A DNA stretch of 64,000 nt from Zingiber officinale (taxonomy: Eukaryota > Streptophyta > Magnoliopsida > Zingiberales > Zingiberaceae), in the NCBI RefSeq assembly GCF_018446385.1, contig NC_056000.1, positions 34,137,511 through 34,201,510 of the forward strand. Reading direction: 5' to 3'. The translations under genes were made by a program, and so were the position numbers. Below are positions 25,990 through 36,837 of this stretch, in pieces. The notes beneath the pieces were generated by a model, which was given only the letters and a program-made list of their open reading frames with translations, did not search any database and was not told the origin of the DNA. The first letter of the stretch is position 1. The number at the start of each line of letters is the position of its first letter.

Positions 25990-28890
25990 CTACTGTGATC
26001 TGACGCTAATAGCTAGCAGACCGGCCCCGTGTGGATATCGTCGTCAATAACCATCTCTTGATCGACGGCACCGACGCTGATCTACAGGGCGAAGGGAAGA
26101 GAAAAGGAGGACGGCTGAGCCACGCCATCATCAACCCCCGTGGAGAACCACTCGAGCCTCTGCCAAGTGGATCAGATCTTCGGAACAGGAGGAGGAGAAC
26201 CGGAGTAATGCATCTTGGGGAGAAATATGAATGATCGCCGGTGGGTAGACCAGCAGTGATTCTAATCGAGTGAGGAAGTCAAACGCTCAGCGACTCAAGA
26301 TCCACGCTGTGGACTGCAGTAAGGAGAAGGCCGAAGGACCCGAGATTAGCTTCGGCTCGAGAGACCTAGAGGGAGTGGAGATCCCTCATGATGATGCATT
26401 GATCATCCGAGCGGTAATCAGTAATTATACAGTTCATCGAAATTTTGCTGATACAGGAAATTTGGTGAGCATCATATTCAAGAAAGCGTTCGATCAGTTG
26501 CAAATCGATCGGAGCGAACTGTTGCCGATGACGACCCCACTCTATAGTTTCACGAGCAATAAAGTGTTATCGATCGGCCAGACTAAACTAGCAATCTCAC
26601 TCGGAGAGGAGCCCCTAAAGAGGACAAGGACTACCAACTTCATTATGGTAGACACACCCTCGGCCTGCAACGCCATCTTAGGCCAACCGGTGCCTAATGA
26701 GTTCCGAGCGGTAGTGTCCACCTACTTCCAGAAGATCAAATTCCCGGTGGACGATAAGGTAGGGAAAGTTAAAGGGGACCAGCTGGCCGCTCGACGATGC
26801 TACATCAAGATGGTCATATCAAAAGCAAGGGCTGCTCGAAAAAATCTGCGCTTGGAGGTGAACACTATCACGGAGAAGCCTCCTACGTTGGTTTACAGAG
26901 AAAAGGAGGAGGTTTAGATCCACCCAAGCTGATCGAAGGGAAGAAAGCAGAACTGGTCGCCTGCCTTAGATAGAACTACGATGTGTTCGCCTAGTCAACA
27001 CACGAGCTTCCTGGTATCTCCCCGAGCATGGCTCAGCATGAATTCCATGTTCGACCTGACGCTTGGCCGGTGAAGCAAAAGAAAAGTGATTTCAGCGTAG
27101 AGCAAAACCTGATCATCTGGGCAGAGATAGAGAAACTACTGGAGGCCGATCATATACGTGAAGTACAATTCCTGAGTTGGCTTGCTAATGTGGTGCTGGT
27201 CTCTAAGCCGGACAACAAATGGCGGGTATGCATCGACTTCCGTGACTTAAATAAGACGTGCCCGAAAGATTTCTATCCATTACCCAGGATAGATCAGATG
27301 GTGGACTCCACGACAGACTACGAGCTGATCTGCATGCTCGATGTGTACTAAGGGTTACCACCAAGTGTCGCTCGCCCTAAAAGATCAGGAGAAGGTCAAC
27401 TTCATTATGACTAACGAAACATAGTGCTACAACATTATGCAATTCAGACTGAAGAACGTCGGTGCCACATACCAGAGGTTGATGGACAAGGTGTTCCAAT
27501 GGCAGATCGGTCGTAATATGAAGGTATATGTTGATGACATTTTAATAAAGTCACTTCGGGTTGTTGACCTTTGTGCAAACATCGACAAGACATGTCAAAC
27601 TCTTCGGGCCTATGGAATAAAATTGAACCCCAACAAGTGTTTGTTCGACACAAGGAACGGTCAATTCCTAGGTTACATCATCACCGAGCAGGGGATCGAG
27701 ATGAATTCAAGCAAGGTGAAGATGTTGCAGGGCATGCCCCACCTCACAGCTTAAAGGAGGCCCAATGGTTGACTAGACAGATCACAGCTCTGTCTAGATT
27801 CATATCCAAGTCATTCGACCGAAGCCTACCTTTTTTCAAAGTGTTGTGCCCAGCAAAAAAATTCCAGTGGGACGCAGAATGTGATCAGGCATTGGAAGAC
27901 TCAAGGAGTATCTTAACTCCTTGCCTGTGTTAGCTAAGCAAAGCACTGGGGAGCCGCTCTGGATCTACTTGTCATCCACCGAATATATGGTCGGCTCGAC
28001 ATTAGTTAAGCAGAACGGACATGAACAACAACCCGTGTACTTTTTAAGCCATATATTGAAAGATGCCGAGTCCTGCTACACTAGTCTTGAAAAGTTAGCT
28101 TATGCATTGGTACTTGTTGCTCGGAAACTCTGCCCATATTTCCTCGCACATCCGATCATCGTGATGACCAACAACATCTTAGGAAGAGTCCTCCTTAACT
28201 CAGAGGCGTCCGGACGACTGATCAAGTAGACAATTGAACTAAGTGAGTTCAACATTCAATACCAACCTCGAACGACGATCAAAGCTCAGGCCTTAGCGGA
28301 TTTCGTCACTTGGAGAATATATGTTGACAGTTCGTCCACTCGGTAAGGCAGCGGGATCAACATTCTGATCATTTCATCTCAGGAGGATCAGATGTAACTT
28401 TTTGTTCGATTAGATTATCGTGCCATCAATAATGAAGTCGAATATAAAGCCTTGATAGCTGGCTTACAATGTGGAACCGCCACATCAGCGGCCCCCCTAG
28501 AGCCGGTCCCACGGATATGGAGGGAGGCTTGATAGCTGGCTTACAAGCAGTGTGGCATGTCAGAGCCGCAAAAGTCCTCATTCACTCCAACTCTCAGTTG
28601 ACCGCCCAGTAGCTATCAGGAATGTTTGAGATTAGTAGCTCCCTATTCAAGTTATATGTAGAAGCCTTTGAGAAGTTGAAGGTGAATTTTCAAGAAGTCA
28701 TGGTACAAAAGATCTCCTGATCGGAAAAACAGGCCGCGGATGAGTTGTCGAAGTTAGCCAGTTCCCTGACGTCGATCGTGAAGGAACAATCGATCGAGCA
28801 AGTCTCATTGGTGGCACATATTGACAGGATGGAAGGGATCACTTTCCCGGATGATTGGAAAATAGAACTAATAGAGTTCATCCAGTTGAG
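25990..28890 (+). pseudogene. Ty3/gypsy gag end, protease, reverse transcriptase and RNase H remnant
   Basis: Order on the plus strand: short gag-end frame (26031-26234); aspartic protease (26270-26917) with FADTGNLVSIIF in place of the usual DTGSS; RT first half (27028-27351) with WRVCIDFRDLNKTCPKDFYP; RT second half (27437-27754) with the YVDDILIKS catalytic box; RNase H connection (27921-28229); and RNase H pieces beyond 28310. A stop at about 27350, a frame change after it, and further stops separate the halves. Domain order fits Metaviridae, probably the Tat/Retand side given ORF1. It is a decayed element with no intact polyprotein. Confidence 0.8.
28451..28546. repeat. 19-bp direct repeats around a 58-bp insert in RNase H remnant
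   Basis: CTTGATAGCTGGCTTACAA occurs at 28451-28469 and again at 28528-28546. The 58 bp between is GC-rich and unrelated to the frame. This looks like filler DNA at a repaired break or a small insertion with target duplication. Confidence 0.8.
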
Positions 28891-29214
28891 TGTCATACCT
28901 TACGATCAGGATCCATAGTTAGGATTTTCAATTAGAGGGGGGCAAATTCAAATCGACCAAGGTTAAGGGTGCGTTGCTACGGTCACACCTAACCTCACAA
29001 CCTTGTTACAAGGCCGAGGCCAAGGTGAGAGCTTGCTATGAAGTCATTGACAAGCCATCGCTAAGAGAGAAGAGGGAAGGGGAGAGGATCGAACATATCA
29101 ACGGGATGCGTGTCGATGTCGGAGATCGGAAAGGTGAGGAGAGGAGTGTGTGTTGGAGATCGGAGAGGAGGTCAATCAAAGAGAATTAGAAATGAGGATT
29201 TTAGTGTACTAGGA

Positions 29215-29500
29215 AGAAAAAAATCAAGACTGAAAATCCTAATTAGAAAGTTAATTAACAACGGAAACTTAATTTCGTCGCTAAAATAGCAATGTAAACT
29301 TAATTTCGTTGCTAATTAGCTGTCGTAATTTATTTAGTTGCTAATAGAAACAGAAACTTAAATAGGTTAAATAAGTATAAAGATGGAATTGATGACAAAA
29401 TTTAATTTCCGTCACTAAATTAGCAGTCATAATTTATTTTAATTGCTAATTAGTGATAAAAATTAAATTTCATTACTAATTGTGAGTTTTCTTGTTAGTC
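29215..29500 (-). mobile_element. Possible right end of a CACTA-like element
   Basis: Carries several copies of TTAATTTCGTCGCTAA/TTGCTAATTAG-type motifs on both strands and ends TTTTCTTGTTAGTC, whose complement (GACTAACAAGAAAA) approximates the CACTACAAGAAAA terminus of CACTA elements. If paired with 10837, one element of about 18.7 kb would hold LTRs A to C and the gypsy remnant as nested inserts. Flanking trinucleotides do not match, so the pairing is tentative. Confidence 0.35.
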
Positions 29501-31187
29501 AATTATATGATGAATCTATTGACACAATAAATGAATGATTCAATTGATCAAATTTTCGAATAGTGATCACCTTCATATAACAAATCAAATATCAAATATA
29601 CAGAATGCCTCAATATATATACACCGACATACTAGTAAATAAAAATATCAATATCAAAAAATTTAACACTATGTTTTTCTAACACTTAAATCCATAATTG
29701 AAAGAGATTAATTAAGAAAAATTCACCTCAATCAAAAGACGATTGCTGTGGAGCATCGACAAAGTGACGATGGCGGTGCTGGCAGCAAATGACAGTGTTG
29801 GTAAAATTAGCATATGATAACACGATGTGGTTGACAATGACAATGATGACGAGGATTTTGAAGACTTACTTGGAGTTAGGGAAAGAATAAGAAAGGAATT
29901 AGGGGAGGAAGAAGAAAACACTAGAAAGAGAAAAAAAAAAAAGTTCGGCTCAGAAATGAGAAGTTCAGCTAGTGAGTTTTAATTATAATTTTTGTAAAAA
30001 AATCCAAAAATTTTAAAATTTATAATTACATTCTTTTAAAATCTTTTTTCAAGTGTATTATTTTTTTTTTTCAAATTCCGAGAGTACGATCGCACCCCCT
30101 GGTCCTAATGTAGTTACATCTCTGACTCTAATGAAACTTAGATTAAATTTTCAGCGAATATAAAATGAATCATTAGATGTCTAAATTTTCCTATTCAAGA
30201 GTCATTGTACAAAATAAAATATCCTTCATAATTTATGATATCTTTAATTTGAATTTAACAATTTGTATATATTCAAATTAAAACTAAATAGTGAAATAAA
30301 AGTGTTAATTTAATTTGTTTGATTTGTTTTACTAACAATAATAACGGGAAAAGAAAATTATATTTTTCATATTTAATTATCAATATATATTTTTTTAAAT
30401 GGTGAACTAAGATGTTGATGATTTTAGGTGGATTAGTAGTTTTTAAATATTTTAAAATCTTATAAAAAAGATAAATTTAATGAAACTTTTATTCCATTAA
30501 TAATTAAAATTAAATGAGATCAAAATTTTCTTTTGTCTTGGAATCAAATCAATTTAATGAAAATTTGATTATTTTTTTTAATAGTGAACTATTCCAACAA
30601 TTACTTCCTATTTTATAGGATGGTGGAAGAGAATTTGCATAGGCAATGAATTTGAGTAGGCATGTTTGATGATTTTATCTCATTAGTAAATTTATCTTCC
30701 TCTGATTAATTGGACATCCTTGATATCTCCATCAAACAATCGAAAAATTCCATTCATCGCGCCATTGCTGCAAAGATGAAATGCACTTTTTTTTTCCATG
30801 TTGTCGGTGATATGACCACCTCTGGGAACTTAACCCAAATAGATCACTTCTGATTCGAAAACACTTACTCGTCCAAAGATATATGTCTTTATTAAGACAG
30901 TTGGTTCAATGGCCACAATATTTTCCTTTTTTCTGAACAAACGATACGAGTGAACAAGAATCACATTCGAAGAAGAGATGTGTGAAAGTTCCTCTTGGTT
31001 TTGTTCATCATAAAAATGGAATTGAGATTCAATGGAGGATTTTTTTTTCACTCTTTACATGTTCAATAGATGACTTTTCGACACAAATTTCTCGTCCGAT
31101 AGAGAAGAACAAAGTATCATCCCACTCGCCTTGTGAAAGAGTTAAACCTCCATGAGAAATCCTTCTTTCATTAACCATTTTGTCTTC
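29501..31187. other. AT-rich intergenic DNA 3' of the PPR gene
   Basis: No gene or bounded repeat recognised. The short frames present are background. Confidence 0.5.
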
Positions 31188-33357
31188 TCATGTTATTCCA
31201 AGTGCATTTGACAAATCCTTTGCTCCTCGATCCCAGACTTGTTCAAGATGGCATGTACATATGGATTTGAATTCAAAAACTTCACTATCTAATGAAGAAA
31301 CAGTCGTGATCATCTCTGTTAAAACTTCTAGCATCTTATAGATCTCTTCGACTTGAGGGTGCGACCTATCTTCCGCATTGAAACAATGCACTTGGTTCAT
31401 AATCTCCACCCAGCTCCAACCTGGGACTTTACTCAACCCTCTACTCCTCATCGTTCTTTGCATTGTAGCCCTATCGTCCCACATCCCGACCCCTGAATAC
31501 ATGTGCGATAGGAGCACGTAAGTCGAGTGATGTTTAGGCTCCAACACAAGCAAATGCTCAGCCACACGGCTAGCCAATTTCAAATCCCCGCGTACTCTAC
31601 ACGCACCTAGCAATGTCAACCAAACCATCTCATCAGGCTCAAATGGCATCGACTTGACCAACTTCATTGCTTCCTCGAGCTGCCCGGCTCGTCCAAAGAG
31701 ATCAACTCCACACGCATAGTGCTCCATCCTTAGCGCGACTCCAAACACGGGTTGCATCGACTGCAAAAACTTGGTTCCTTCTTCGACTAAACCACTGTGA
31801 CTGCATGCAGTGAGCAAGCCAACGAACGTGATGTGGTCGGGCTCGACCCCTGACTCGTGCATCTTCGAAAACATGCTGAGGGCAACCCGGCCTTTCCCGT
31901 GTTGGGCGTACCCGAAGATCATGGAGTTCCACGCCACGGGGCTGCTCTTGAACGTTTCATCGAACGCCTTGTGAGCATCTTCGAGGATGCCGCACTTGGC
32001 GTACATGAAGATCAAGGCACTTCCGGCGAACTCATTGCCGGCGAAGCCCAGCCTCAGGACGTGTCTATGAATCTGCTGGCCCAACTGGAGGACCGCCAGA
32101 TCGGCGCAGGACCTCAACGCGGCCGAGAATGCATAGTGATCGATTTCCATGGCCTTCGATTTCATCATGAGTGCGAACAGCCTCAAGCTCTCCTCGCTCC
32201 GCCCGTTCTGAGAAAGCCCGGTGAGAAGCGTGTTCCATGAGATTGAGTCCTTCCGCTCCATGAACTCGAAGGTCTTCCAGGCGTCCTCCATCGTGTCGCC
32301 TGCCCCGGGCTTCCCGTACATTGCGATGAGGGCGTTCGAGACGTTCACGGTGGCGTCGAAGCCCCGCTTGATCACCAGCGCGTGCAACGCGCCCTTCGCC
32401 GGTGTTCTCCTGTTGGAAGCAAGCGCTGATGGCGCTAGTGAATGTGTACATGTCTTGCTCGATTCCCAGCTTCTTCTGCATCGCGACGAAGAGCTCCATC
32501 GCGTCCTTAGCCAAGCCATGGCAAGCATAGGCCGCGAGCAGAGAGTTCCACGATACCAGATCCTTGGGATTCTCCATCTTGTCGAAGATCTTCCTCGAGT
32601 CTTCCACGGCGCCGCACTGCGAGTACGCTGTGATGGCGGCATTGTAGGCGTTGATGCCCATGGCTTCCCCGAATTTTACAATCTTAGCGTGCACTTGGCG
32701 GGCGGATTCGTGATAAGAGGGAGCGTCGAGGGACGTCAAGAGCCCGGCGAACGTGGCTTCCTCGAGCTTGAAGCCAGCTCTCTCCATCTGCTGCAAGGCG
32801 ATGAGGCCCGCGTCGGCGTCTCCAACCCTCGCGTGGCCGGCGATCACTGCGCTCCACGTCACGGCGTTCGGCTCTGGCATTTGCTCGAACACCATAACGG
32901 CATCTCGCATCCTGAGGCACTTGGCGTACACGTCGACCAGGGCGCTGCCGACGAAGACGTCGCGGTCGAAGCCCGATTTGGTGGTCGAGGCATGCAGCTG
33001 GCGGCCGAGCTCAAGCTCGGCGGCGCGGGCGGCAGACTTGAGGAGACTCGCGAGGGTGTACTGGTTGAAGCGTAGTCCGGCGGAGAGCATGCTCCGGAAC
33101 ACGGCCCACGCTTGGTGGTGCGATCCGGAAGCGACGTGGGCGGCGACGAGGGCGTTCCACGAGACAACGTCGCGTCGGGGCATTTCGTCGAAAAGCTTGC
33201 GGGCGTCCGGCAGGCCGCCGCCGGGGGCAGAGTAGGCCGTCAGAATTTTGTTCCAGGAGACGACGTCAGCATTGTCGCCAGATTTGAGGAGACGAGCGTG
33301 GGTCTTGGCCGCCGTAGAGCGGACAGCGATGGCTGGACGCAGAGATGAACACGACAT
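31188..33357 (-). pseudogene. E-class pentatricopeptide repeat protein (At3g25970-like), one frameshift
   Basis: An intronless PLS-type PPR gene; the family binds organellar RNA for editing or processing. The N-terminal half begins MSCSSLRPAIAV at 33357 and the C-terminal half ends at the TGA at 31188-31190. The halves are in different frames and meet near 32385-32398, where the N-terminal frame passes from NTGEGR into nonsense and the other frame resumes at ALHALVIKRGF. The span is 2170 nt, one more than a multiple of three. Otherwise the ~723 codons are clean: many VSWN...AYA/GYAQHG repeats, then an E domain (GWSWVEIMNQVHCFNAEDRSHP) and no DYW domain. Length and order fit At3g25970 as I recall it. 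A sequencing error in a G/C run could also explain the shift, so the gene may be intact in the plant. Confidence 0.85.
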
Positions 33358-33399
33358 GGCGCCCGTCTTCTCCAGCGCCGCTGGACGCCACCGTCGCTG

Positions 33400-33438
33400 A
33401 ACACACACACAGACAGATATATATATATATATATATAT
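33400..33438. repeat. (AC)n-(AT)n compound microsatellite
   Basis: Lies between the PPR start codon and the outer edge of the left inverted arm. Together with the arm edge, an in-frame ATG at 33490-33492 could extend the PPR N-terminus by 45 residues of low-complexity sequence. Confidence 0.9.
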
Positions 33439-33440
33439 CT

Positions 33441-34015
33441 GATAATTAGAAAGTTTAGCCTGCGGCGCTTTCTGTGCGGTTCTGTGCGGCACCAGTTATT
33501 CGCGTCATCTGAGCTGGCAAAAATACCTGCTGCACTTACACATCAGCAGCAGGTAAAAGAAAAACAACTCTCCACAAACCCTAACTGAAGCAGCGCCGAC
33601 TCCTCTCCTCATCGCTTCCTTCTCCTCCCTCTCCGAATCCCCTCCTCTCTCGCCGAAGTTCGTCGCTAAGCAGAGCCGCCCTCCTCTCCTCGTCGCGAAG
33701 CAGAGCCGCCCTCTCCTCTTCGCGAAGCAGAGCCGCCTCCCTCTCTCGCCGAAGCTTGTCGCGAAGCAGAGCCGCCCTCCTCTCCTCGTTGCGAAGCAGA
33801 GCCGCCTCCCTCTCTCGCCGAAGCTCGTTGAGAAGCAGAGCCGCCCTCCTCTCCTCGTCGCGTTCCTCTCTTGCCGCGATACCCCTCTCTCGCCGGCGAG
33901 ACCCCTCGTCGCGTTCTCTCGCAGCTGATCTTCCTCGACACTAGGGCATTTCTCTCCGCCGAAATAGGGTAAAATCCGTGTTGCCTCTCGTAAAATCTAT
34001 TCTTTTGTCCTGAAC
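33441..34015 (+). repeat. Left arm of ~570-bp inverted repeat
   Basis: Starts GATAATTAGAAAGTTTAGCC and ends with ATTCTTTTGTCCTGAAC. The reverse complement of 39688-40254 follows it almost base for base, including the CTGCTGCACTTACACATCAG block, the GCAGAGCCGCC minisatellite and TCTCTCCGCCGAA. It leads directly into the ATG4 fragment, so it resembles a promoter plus 5' leader. It may equally be a long terminal inverted repeat of a Mutator-like element. Confidence 0.9.
33662..33870. repeat. GC-rich minisatellite inside left arm
   Basis: Units built from CGTCGCGAAGCAGAGCCGCC and CTCCCTCTCTCGCCGAAGC. The same minisatellite, with a different number and order of units, lies in the right arm at about 39840-40030. 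Confidence 0.85.
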
Positions 34016-34094
34016 AAATGTATTTTCCAATCTAGTGAGGAAATTTCAAAATTTTCTGGCTGAACGTTTATAATGATTTAATGTTGATCTGCAG

Positions 34095-35971
34095 CCATAT
34101 GATCTTCGGTATCTTGAAATTCTACATCTTTTTGGTGATTCTAGCTCGTGCGCTTTTTCAATACACAATCTTCTTGAAGCTGGGAAGGCTTATGGTTTGG
34201 TTGCTGGGTCCTGGTTGGGTCCTTATGATATGTGTCGAACATGGGAAACAATTATCAACACTAGCAAAGAACAATATGATCATGAAAAACGCAAACAAAG
34301 CTTTCTCATGGTTCTATATATTGTTTCAGGTGATAAAGATGGGGAACAAGGTGGAGCTCCAGTTGTTTGCATTGAGGTTGCTGCTAGACTTTGCCACGAT
34401 TTTAACAAAGGGCAACAAGATTGGGCACCTATACTACTTCTGGTGCCTTTGGTTCTTGGTTTAGAAAAAATCAACCCCAGGTAAATTTGAATATACTATA
34501 TAGCATTTCTCTAGTGTATCAAGGGTGATACTTTTGATTTATCTTTTCCCATTGTGAAGATTTGAACTTGTCCAGAAAAAAAAAATAATGATACAATAAA
34601 ACATTTTCATATGTTCTAGATATTAATGATATTATGTATAGTTTTTGGTTATGCTCCTTTATTCAAAATATTAGTCTAACTATATGGCTATGGACTCTTT
34701 GCGTCCATGATATTATATGCGCCATATCTGGACTTCAAATATGACGAGTGACCTCTGAGGAATCATATATTTTCCCTTTGCAAATCGGGACACCTGGATG
34801 GTGAATGTAGCTTGGGTCAGTTTTGCGTATACTTAGTCTTGCTTCAAATACGGGGTGTTTATCTTCTTGAGTATCTTCCCAGCTGCTCTTAGTATGTGCC
34901 ATATTTTTGCAGGAATATTCCTTTGCTGTGGGAAACGTTTACATTTCCACAATGCCTCGGCATCTTAGGTGGTAAACCTGGTGCCTCAACCTATATTGTT
35001 GGTGTGCAAGATGAGAAGGCACTCTACTTGGACCCTCATGAAGCTCAGTCGGTATAAAATTTATCAATGCATATTTGCTTTTCTTTTCGATCGGTCTCAG
35101 TTCATGAGTAATTATTATGTTTACTAAAAAACAATTGCCCTACTAATTTGCTTTCATACTGTTCTGAGGAATCTGTCATGTGTCATTGTATACACGATGT
35201 TAAATGGAAGAAATGATTTCTTACACTTCTTACAGTCTCTTCATTAACTCAGAAATATGGTTCTTAGAAACATACAAGTCGCTAATTAAGCCACTATGGT
35301 TCCTTGATAGCTTAAAAACATATACTTTTTTCAATTTTTTGTCATCTTGAACAGAAATATGATATCTTGTTCTCTTTCTTGAAATCGGAAAGTTGCTTGT
35401 GTTTGATCTATCTTGTCGGAGACACTAAATAACTACTGTTAAACTACGCTGTTGATATCAAGATGGATGACCAGGAAGCTGATTGCTCTTCATACCACTG
35501 CAGGTATTTTGTTTCAACCACTTGCATTTTTGAACATGTACCTTTTCCCTCTCAAGTGGCTCACTTGTGGCATAAATCGTCTGTCTCTAGCACGGTGCGA
35601 CACCTACCACTAGACGTGATCGATCCATCATTGGCCATTGGGTTCTACTGCAAAGACAAGGGTTGGTTGGTGCAGTGGTTATAAGACATTCCTTCAATAA
35701 AAACTTAGATTCATTTTTGTTTGCTGAATTTCAACATTACGCAGATGATTTCTAAGATTTATGTTGGCATTCCACCCAGCTTGCAGACAAGTCAAGTGGA
35801 GCACCATTGTTCACAGTCATCCAAAATATTCAACCTACCAGACCCATTCCTGCCCATGATTCTGCTGCGGCCGGTACTGGTAACGATATTGGAATGGCTG
35901 AATGTCATTGTTCCGAAAGTTTCAGCAACGTCGATGAGCAGGAGCAAGAAGATGGGTGGCAAATTCTCTAA
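34095..35971 (+). pseudogene. ATG4: ATG4 cysteine protease fragment (5'-truncated, internal stop)
   Basis: ATG4 processes and delipidates ATG8 in autophagy. Five exon-like blocks with GT-AG edges are visible: 34095-34480 (AFSIHNLLEAGKAYGL, LLLVPLVLGLEKINP), 34913-35051 (LGILGGKPGASTYIVGVQ, DPH), 35463-35503 (CSSYHC), 35591-35661 (IDPSLAIGFYCKDK) and 35745-35971 (LADKSSGAPLFTV to EDGWQIL then stop). The DPH segment with the catalytic Asp/His is present. The N-terminal half with the catalytic Cys (WGCMLRSGQ in the family) is absent upstream. An in-frame TAA at 35753-35755 interrupts the last block right after DDF. It sits directly downstream of the left inverted arm, consistent with gene-fragment capture. 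It cannot encode an active protease. Confidence 0.85.
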
Positions 35972-36837
35972 AGAACTAGGTTTCACAGACCCATCTAATT
36001 TATTCTTAAGTGTTTTAATTGTATTCCCCTCTATTTTTACCTTTTCATTTATTCTATGTAAATTATTAACTGATATCCTTGTACATAGAACAGAATGATG
36101 ATCCATTGCTGAACCTAAACCAAGCAATAATGTTGTTGATGGCTTGTTCCAAAATGACGAATTTGCATAGGTTCGAATAACATTTATCCAAGACGTCAAA
36201 CTTCATAATAAAATTTTGTAACGTTTGAAATGATAAATGTACACAATGTTTCACACAACTAAATAAATAATAATAATGGATAGATGAAAGATAAATCTTC
36301 TTTATAAACCTTTGCTAATATTTGGAAATTTAGAACAATAATTAACCAATGGAATAATTTGTACAATTATTTGCTTGTACAAATAAATATGGGATTTAGG
36401 CCTTAACGGACAACCAAAATTGAGTTCAAAATTACAGGAAACAACACCGTAAATATTTTTTTAAAAAAAAATTAAAGACAAATTATCTGTCTTCAGCTGC
36501 CTTCAAAATGTCCACTGCTAACTAACTTCCAGCGGCAGGTGTTGTAAAGCCTTTCTGAAGGAAATTCAATCATCACTTTATGAGATTTACTTGAGTCAAA
36601 AAGATTACACACATTTACCACGTTTATGTTCAAAGAACAATGGATAGATCGAGTTCATTCTCTTTATTAAACTGCGGCAAATAACCACACATCACATAAG
36701 AATATCAGCAATGTAAGACTAAAAGCTAGTGTTTGTAAAGGTAATGGTGAATAAATCGCATTCTTGAGTCACCATGCGACGAAGAAGGTTAATATCATAA
36801 GCTAAGTGTTCTAATTACAGTGTGTCGAAGGACCTAG
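35972..36837. other. Non-coding spacer between ATG4 fragment and foldback element
   Basis: May hold the ATG4 3' UTR and, past the foldback, the distal 3' UTR of the minus-strand gene at 38822-39660. No coding feature. Confidence 0.4.

Noticed and set aside
26031-28229. An active retrotransposon
   Set aside because: Stops and frame changes split RT, the integrase is inverted with a lost catalytic Glu, and no matching LTR pair is present.
32221-33235. Long plus-strand frames (284 and 160 aa)
   Set aside because: They are antisense shadows of the GC-rich PPR coding sequence and have no domain signature of their own.
33666-33944. Arg/Ser/Glu-rich frames in the inverted arms
   Set aside because: Produced by the GCAGAGCCGCC minisatellite; the other arm has different frames because unit numbers differ.
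34095-35971. A functional ATG4 gene
   Set aside because: The catalytic-Cys exons are absent and an in-frame TAA lies at 35753-35755.
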